A stretch of 10,947 bases of DNA, from positions 1-10,947 of the forward strand of contig JAFSXH010000050.1 in NCBI GenBank assembly GCA_017444165.1, read 5' to 3'. The notes under the pieces are model-generated. The model ran no database searches and had not been told where the DNA came from. It saw nothing but the letters and a program-made list of their open reading frames with translations. The translations under genes and the position numbers were made by a program. The first letter of the stretch is position 1; the number at the start of each line of letters is the position of its first letter. This stretch comes from a bacterium. GTDB lineage: Bacteria > Vulcanimicrobiota > Xenobia > Xenobiales > Xenobiaceae. Below, piece after piece: positions 6,602-10,947 of the stretch.

Positions 6602-7892
6602 TTAGATGGCGAGTTGGAAAGCGGGACGAATAACGCCACAGTTACGATTAACGTTGCTGCCGAAGTCGCTGATGTCGCCAAATGTGGCGCACGCGCGCCG
6701 CGTAACTACTGATGTCGCCACGCGAACGGAGCCACCACCACGCATTTTCTTTATATACAACATTATCACCATTATACTGCCATGCACCGTTTTTTACTGC
6801 ATAATCTGTAGGCTTGCAACATCGATCATCTCGATTAGCAAATAAACTTTCAGCTTCGTCTACACTCAGCAAAAAGACATTGTCCTCAGTCGAAAGGCCA
6901 GCGTTATTCGCAAGCGCAGTCTTTTTGATTAAAGATTGCTCTTGCTCATTAAACGCCTTCTTATAAAATTCATCGTTCAACCAACGTCTCAAAGTGCAAT
7001 CAGCCCAAGTTATCGGTTTATACTCTTCGTTATAAGGCTTAGCATCTAGTCCCATCTCGGCAATAACCAACAGACTGTCAGAGTCGCGGCGCAATACTCG
7101 CCAGGTTATAGGCTTGATCTCACCATTAGGCCCCTGAGGATAGCGGCCAAAACAGAAACGATCACCGACCTGCTTATCTGCATAGCAGTTAGTTATACGC
7201 TTTCCTAGCTTTCGCCTCGCTTTTTCCATTATTTCTCTGGCTGAATTATTTCCGTTAGCTACAGCTTTTTGAGCTTGTTCAAAGGATTCAGTAAAACACT
7301 CTCTTTCATAGTAAAACTCTGCCAATTTACACATAGCCTCAGAATGCCCCTGTTCTTCGGCCTTTCCATACAATTCCACTGCCTCCAAGATATTTTTAGT
7401 TGTCTCCCCTAAGCCTTCATGATATATACAAGCTAGTAAATATTGAGATTCAGGATTATTGAGATCAGCTCCAATTTTAGCCCATAGAAAACAATTGTGA
7501 TAATCTTTCTTATTGAAAAAATATCTGGCTATATCACCACAAACTCCGGCTTCTAAAATTCCTCTTTTTTGAGCTAATGAATAGTAATGAACTGCTTCTT
7601 CCTGGTTATTCCTCTGCCAAAAAGATTGAGCTAAGGAAAAATAACCTTGACCGTCGAGTTGAGAAAGTACATCTATCAATTTATCATTGTTGAGAATTTG
7701 CTCAGTATTAGAATTTTGATTTAAACCTTCTAATTCTTGACGCAACGCTTCACACTCTGATTGAATGACACTCCGCGCAGATTGAATAGCTTCACGCATA
7801 TCTTCTATACGGGAAACCAAAGAAACAGCCATATATTCTTCATCTTTCAGCCTCTCGTTTAAATAACTCACATACGTTGTGTCTTCTTCCAT
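6602..7892 (-). CDS. Coiled-coil/Sel1-repeat protein with C-terminal DUF6273-like (C-type-lectin-like) domain, frameshifted near the end (copy 1)
   Basis: As sequenced the frame gives 414 aa ending at 6648. Domains: predicted coiled coil (about 10-60), Sel1/TPR-like repeats (about 80-225), then a DUF6273-like domain (236 on) with FGRYPQGPNGEIKPITWRVL (248-267), GLDAKPYN (281-288), CTLRRWLNDEFY (299-310) and WWWLRSRG (385-392). Copy 2 (10134-10946) continues AASVYYDGYI...IRPALQFAI. Copy 1 matches this only if one base is removed at about 6680-6683; it then ends ...GVIRPAFQLAI at a stop at 6602-6604, exactly the same length as copy 2. The sequenced frame instead ends in an unrelated WRHQRLRQQR. 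There is no signal peptide, so it is probably cytoplasmic unless exported otherwise. AGGAG lies five bases before the ATG. It starts 47 bases after the Sel1 membrane gene and is probably in the same operon. The ligand of the lectin-like domain is unknown. Confidence 0.8.
6632..6716 (-). other. Putative DGR-type variable region, copy 1 (frameshifted)
   Basis: Twenty-eight codons plus one extra base between WWWLRSRG and IRPAFQ. Compared with copy 2 (10164-10247), 18 codons differ. All the variable codons here end in C or T, and 15 of the 18 keep the same third base as copy 2. The shared frame is S..AA.V...G.I...G.NV....G. This fits mutation of AAC/AAT codons in a template repeat. No template or reverse transcriptase lies in the window. 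Confidence 0.55.
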
Positions 7893-7939
7893 GGCTACTC
7901 CTAAACAAATACGAAATTCAAAAACGAGTAAAATAGGAT

Positions 7940-9967
7940 CTACTCCTGTTCATCACTTTCATCGATTTCATCACATTCTGACATAACATCGTCCCAACTA
8001 GTAGGTTCAGATAAAAGAGGCTCCTTTTTGGGAGTATTAGATATGTCTCTGCTTAACAGAGAACTGTGTTTTCCTTTCTTCTTGGCCTTATTGTAGTAAT
8101 TGCTCTCTTTTTTCTTATCACCAGTATAAAGACAACACATCGCCAAGCGAAGATACTCTTCACCACTCAAATCAGACTTTTTAGCTATGAGTTTCGATAT
8201 AGTATCCTCGTACCACTTTATGGCCTGACTATAATCCTTGTCTTCGTAACATATATTGGCAAGATTTCTATAACTAAATGCAAAATTTTTATAGAATGGA
8301 TCGTATTTTTTAGAGACTTCCGTATATAAAGCCTTCGCCTTAGCTTTATCTTTTTTCACGGCTTCTCCATAGAAATAACAATTAGCCAATTCATATTTAG
8401 CTCTTTTATCACCACTATCGGCAGCCTCTTTCCACTTGTCTGCAGCCTTCTTTTTATCTGACCAACATCCCCAACCATTCCAATAACAATAAGCTAATCC
8501 GACAATACCGTGTACATTGTCCCTTTTTGCCGAACGCTCATACCATTTGAACGCTCGATCATAGTCTATATTAATTTTCTTTCCTCCGTTATTTTCACCG
8601 TAGAGACAAAATTCAGCAATGTCGTAACACATCTCTGAGTTACACTTTTTACCATCGTCATAAGCCTCGTTTAAATACTTTTCACCCAGAGAGAGATCTT
8701 GTCTTCTGCCTCCGTAACCATACCAAGTATAATAACCTAGACCATACTTACTTTCTTTGGTAACAACTCCCTTAGAGTAAGCAAACTTGTAATTTTCAAC
8801 GGCTTTTTTAGAATTTTTATCATCACTTTCAGAGAAATAACAATTAGCTAAGCCGATACAGACTAAGGCGGGCCCCTTGTCTATCATAGATTTGCTCCAA
8901 CCTTTTCTAGCCTTAGCTTTCACATACCATCCAATGGCTTTGTCTTTATGATCTTCGTTATAGTAAAACTGGGCGACCCGATAGGAGTTCTCTGCAGAAA
9001 TTTTATGGCCTCTCTTTTCAGCTTTCTCGTACCATTCTTTAGCTAAATTCTCATTGCCTTTAGCATAATGATAACAATTTCCCAGACGTTCGGCCCCATC
9101 TCCACCAATATTATAATCTCTCTTCTCAGCCTCTGCATACCAATAAGCTACTCTATCTTTATCGTCATTATAGTAATAATACTGACCCAGACGAAAGGCT
9201 CCCTCTCCTCCAAATTTATAATTCCTCTCCTCGGCCTTCTCATACCACTTCACAGCTTTATTTTTATCACCGCAATCATAATAATATTTACCTACGCGAT
9301 AAGCCCCCTCTCCACTGATATTATAACCTTTATTTTCAGCTTCTTCATACCTAGATACAGCAAAAGCAGGATCTTCATGATAAGAAAGACCAGCCAGCCT
9401 AAAAGAAGCCTCAGCGTATCCTTCATCTGCAGCCTTCTTGTAACACAACTTGGCTTTATCCTCACAGCCCTCTTTCATATACCTTTCAGCTCTATAAAAA
9501 AGTGTTCTAGAATTATTGTAATATTTAACACAAATGATGCTTCCTAAAATTAAAACGACAAGTAAAACTATAACAGTCAAAGTGTAATTATTAGAAACAT
9601 CAGAAGTATTAGAAACTCTTAAGGTCTTAGCTTTTACCTTAGGTTCACTGGATGATTCTATTACTAATTCTTTCCAACCTAAAGCATAAACAAAAACTTG
9701 CAATACAGGCTCAGTAACTTCATCTTTAAAAAGCGCGTAAGCACGCTTGCGAGCCCCCTCATTAGGCTCAACGTCCAATAATTTGCTTCCTATCTTTTTT
9801 ACCGCAGAGTAGAGCAGTTTGCGCTCCTCTTCATGAGAAACACCTGGCATAAGTTCACATATAACCGCTTTAAATCTAATCTCATGACTCAATATATCCG
9901 CCCCCAAAGTGTCAACGCACTTTTTTACTGCATCCTGCATAAATTTGACATCAATTTTATCGCGCAT
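7940..9967 (-). CDS. Membrane-anchored Sel1/TPR-repeat protein
   Basis: 675 aa. Residues 1-100 form a compact, mostly helical domain (GADILSHEIRFKAVICELMP at 22-41; EPVLQVFVYALGW at 86-98) of a kind that precedes other modules in bacterial proteins; I cannot name it. Then come a linker and one transmembrane helix (129-147, LTVIVLLVVLILGSIICV). From about 154 to 630 there are Sel1/TPR-like repeats, including four near-regular 35-36 residue units starting YNISGEGAYRVGKYY (215), YKFGGEGAFRLGQYY (250), YNIGGDGAERLGNCY (285) and HKISAENSYRVAQFY (321). A Ser-rich, acidic tail (655-675) ends it. Such repeats usually scaffold protein partners; the one helix separates a small N-terminal domain from a large repeat region. 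It lies between the two DUF6273-like genes, 47 bases before copy 1, and is a candidate partner of those proteins. The ATG at 9967 has only a weak ribosome binding site. Confidence 0.85.
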   Translation of the reverse strand: MRDKIDVKFMQDAVKKCVDTLGADILSHEIRFKAVICELMPGVSHEEERKLLYSAVKKIGSKLLDVEPNEGARKRAYALFKDEVTEPVLQVFVYALGWKELVIESSSEPKVKAKTLRVSNTSDVSNNYTLTVIVLLVVLILGSIICVKYYNNSRTLFYRAERYMKEGCEDKAKLCYKKAADEGYAEASFRLAGLSYHEDPAFAVSRYEEAENKGYNISGEGAYRVGKYYYDCGDKNKAVKWYEKAEERNYKFGGEGAFRLGQYYYYNDDKDRVAYWYAEAEKRDYNIGGDGAERLGNCYHYAKGNENLAKEWYEKAEKRGHKISAENSYRVAQFYYNEDHKDKAIGWYVKAKARKGWSKSMIDKGPALVCIGLANCYFSESDDKNSKKAVENYKFAYSKGVVTKESKYGLGYYTWYGYGGRRQDLSLGEKYLNEAYDDGKKCNSEMCYDIAEFCLYGENNGGKKINIDYDRAFKWYERSAKRDNVHGIVGLAYCYWNGWGCWSDKKKAADKWKEAADSGDKRAKYELANCYFYGEAVKKDKAKAKALYTEVSKKYDPFYKNFAFSYRNLANICYEDKDYSQAIKWYEDTISKLIAKKSDLSGEEYLRLAMCCLYTGDKKKESNYYNKAKKKGKHSSLLSRDISNTPKKEPLLSEPTSWDDVMSECDEIDESDEQE

Positions 9968-10008
9968 ATGAAGTTACTCTTCAAAATAAATTAAACTGAG
10001 ACTTTAAT

Positions 10009-10059
10009 TTACAACTCTTCACTCATACCCTTCAACAGTGGGCGAGCTGCATCAGGCAT
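10009..10059 (-). pseudogene. Relic of a second agp-like gene
   Basis: The minus strand reads MPDAARPLLKGMSEEL and then a stop. The core matches residues 295-306 of the agp-like protein here (AHPLLKVMSEEL). At the DNA level 10013-10050 equals 5553-5590 at 31 of 38 positions. The rest of an agp gene is missing on both sides. It lies 8 bases past the hairpin element of DUF6273 copy 2, whereas the intact agp follows the same element after copy 1. It is unlikely to be a functional small gene. Confidence 0.65.
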
Positions 10060-10067
10060 CTTTTTTC

Positions 10068-10122
10068 ATCACCCCCAGCGCGAGGTTACAAGATGTTAGA
10101 TTTCGCTGATATTAGAAGTGAA
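10068..10122 (-). repeat. Conserved 3' hairpin element downstream of DUF6273 copy 2
   Basis: Counterpart of 6536-6590. The inner CAGCG/CGCTG pairing and the outer stem are kept, but two outer pairs become G-U in the minus-strand transcript (10073 with 10117, and 10074 with 10116), and the outermost pair is lost. The changes keep pairing only as RNA of the minus strand. The surrounding 74-base block (10069-10142) differs from copy 1 at seven positions. Confidence 0.6.
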
Positions 10123-10133
10123 GATAGTAGATT

Positions 10134-10946
10134 TTAAATGGCAAATTGTAAGGCAGGACGAATAGTCCCATCGTAAACATGAACATTGTTGCCTCTGTAA
10201 TAAATGTAGCCATCGTAGTACACGCTCGCCGCGCCACTATCATCGAAGCCGCGAGAACGGAGCCACCACCACACATTTTCTTTATATGCAATTTCATTTC
10301 CATTATACTGCCAAGCACCATTTTTTACTGCATACTCTGTGGGCTTGCAACATCTGTCATCATCACTGTCAAATAACTCTTGTGCCTCAGCCATACTTAG
10401 CAAAAATATATTGTCTTCAGTCAAAGATCCAGCATTATTCTCAAGCATAGTCTTTTTGATTAAAAATTGCTCTTGCTTGTTAAACGCCTTTTTGTAGAAT
10501 TCATCGTTTAACCAATGTCTCAAAGTGCAGTCGAACCAAGTTATTGATTTACACTCTTCGTTATAAGGCTTAGCATCTAACCCCATAACAGAAATAACCA
10601 ACAGACTGTCAGTATCGCGGCGCAATACTCGCCAGGTTATAGGCTTGATCTCACCATTAGGCCCTTGGGGATAGCGACCAAAATCAAAGCATTCGCCAAC
10701 CTGCTTATCCGCGTAAACAGAACGCAACGAGGATAATGGATCCTGTTTAGAAGGAACTATAACTTTGGCACGTCTCAGTGAACGTAAATGTTCTATTTCG
10801 GAATGTAATTGATCTATTTCAGAATGTAATTGCTCTACTCTACTCGCAAGACTACTATTATCATCTATGAGATTCTGTTTTTCAGCCCTAAGAGTAGCTA
10901 TTTTGCCTTTGAGTTCATCTATTTGGTAATTGCTAATATTTAAACG
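10134..10946 (-). CDS. Coiled-coil protein with C-terminal DUF6273-like (C-type-lectin-like) domain, copy 2, 5' end outside the window
   Basis: The frame is open to the right edge, giving 270 visible residues; a possible TTG at 10727 is internal. The first 55 or so visible residues are a heptad-like coiled coil with a short repeat (EQLHSEIDQLHSEIEHL). A linker follows (VIVPSKQDPLSS), then the DUF6273-like domain: YADKQVG, FGRYPQGPNGEIKPITWRVL, GLDAKPYN, CTLRHWLNDEFY, CCKPTEYAVKNGAWQYNG, WWWLRSRG, and the end IRPALQFAI. The domain is about 80% identical to copy 1 up to WWWLRSRG, but only 10 of the next 28 residues agree. Unlike copy 1, no Sel1 repeats are visible between coiled coil and domain, and the C-terminus is intact. 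Whether a signal peptide or repeats lie upstream cannot be seen. The DUF6273 name is from memory of the family; the ligand is unknown. Confidence 0.83.
   Translation of the reverse strand, partial: RLNISNYQIDELKGKIATLRAEKQNLIDDNSSLASRVEQLHSEIDQLHSEIEHLRSLRRAKVIVPSKQDPLSSLRSVYADKQVGECFDFGRYPQGPNGEIKPITWRVLRRDTDSLLVISVMGLDAKPYNEECKSITWFDCTLRHWLNDEFYKKAFNKQEQFLIKKTMLENNAGSLTEDNIFLLSMAEAQELFDSDDDRCCKPTEYAVKNGAWQYNGNEIAYKENVWWWLRSRGFDDSGAASVYYDGYIYYRGNNVHVYDGTIRPALQFAI
10164..10247 (-). other. Putative DGR-type variable region, copy 2
   Basis: Twenty-eight codons between WWWLRSRG and IRPALQ, in frame. It is rich in Tyr, Asp, Asn and Ser (FDDSGAASVYYDGYIYYRGN, then NVHVYDGT). Of its 18 codons that differ from copy 1, 17 end in C or T (the exception is AGA). 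Tyr/Asp/Ser/His/Asn-rich binding surfaces are typical of AAY-derived variable regions in C-type-lectin-fold targets. Confidence 0.55.
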
Positions 10947-10947
10947 A

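Noticed and set aside
6648..6720. Programmed ribosomal frameshift restoring the copy 1 C-terminus
   Set aside because: A +1 shift would be needed at ATT-TGG, with no recognisable slippery stretch, internal Shine-Dalgarno or stop codon at the site. A simple one-base insertion or sequencing error is simpler.
6606..6845. + strand open frame across the 3' end of copy 1, and its counterpart at 10179-10376
   Set aside because: Both are antisense shadows of the conserved DUF6273-like coding sequence, which explains their mutual likeness.
9320..9520. Recent tandem DNA duplication within the Sel1 repeats
   Set aside because: The units are alike in protein but clearly diverged in DNA, so they are old repeats, not a recent expansion.
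10009..10059. A functional 16-residue peptide gene
   Set aside because: Its sequence is explained by homology to the interior of agp, and no ribosome binding site precedes its ATG.
9968..10133. A reverse transcriptase, template repeat or small accessory gene of a DGR in the 166-base gap between the Sel1 gene and copy 2
   Set aside because: The gap holds only the hairpin element, the agp relic and AT-rich leader sequence. No matching adenine-rich template or RT motif is present there or elsewhere in the window.

Overview
The window reads as a piece of a moderately AT-leaning chromosome from a Gram-negative (diderm), probably anaerobic or fermentative and host-associated bacterium. The clues are a sodium-pump decarboxylase operon, a Sec-exported histidine acid phosphatase, a lipobox lipoprotein, and an RTX-repeat protein ending in an NleD-type (M91) protease domain. 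The phylum cannot be fixed from the sequence alone.

Left end (1-1481, + strand): the last residues of a biotin carrier domain, then the membrane beta subunit of a Na+-translocating decarboxylase (oadB/mmdB type). A shared bidirectional terminator (1496-1540) separates this operon from everything else, which all lies on the minus strand. In transcription order from the right edge, the minus-strand genes are: a 5'-truncated coiled-coil + DUF6273-like protein (10134-10946, copy 2); a membrane-anchored Sel1-repeat protein (7940-9967); a coiled-coil + Sel1 + DUF6273-like protein (6602-7892, copy 1, frameshifted near its end); a glucose-1-phosphatase (agp-like, 5186-6469) overlapping a small lipoprotein (4609-5202); an RTX/M91 metallopeptidase (2892-4544) with its own terminator; and a Fic-family protein whose catalytic motif is destroyed (1540-2733).

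The most interesting region is the pair of DUF6273-like genes. Their domains are about 80% identical up to a WWWLRSRG motif. The next 28 codons then differ at 18 positions, and the variable codons almost all end in C or T, with the third base usually kept while the first two change. That is the pattern left by adenine-targeted mutagenesis of AAY codons by a diversity-generating retroelement (DGR). No reverse transcriptase or template repeat is in the window, so this is an inference. A 74-nt block covering the stop and 3' flank is 91% identical between the copies and can fold into a bulged hairpin. Beyond copy 2 lies a short relic of an agp gene, which suggests that a [DUF6273 gene + 3' hairpin + agp] block was duplicated and the second agp mostly lost.

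No tRNA, rRNA, CRISPR array, transposase or integrase was seen. No gene-free stretch exceeds about 170 bases.
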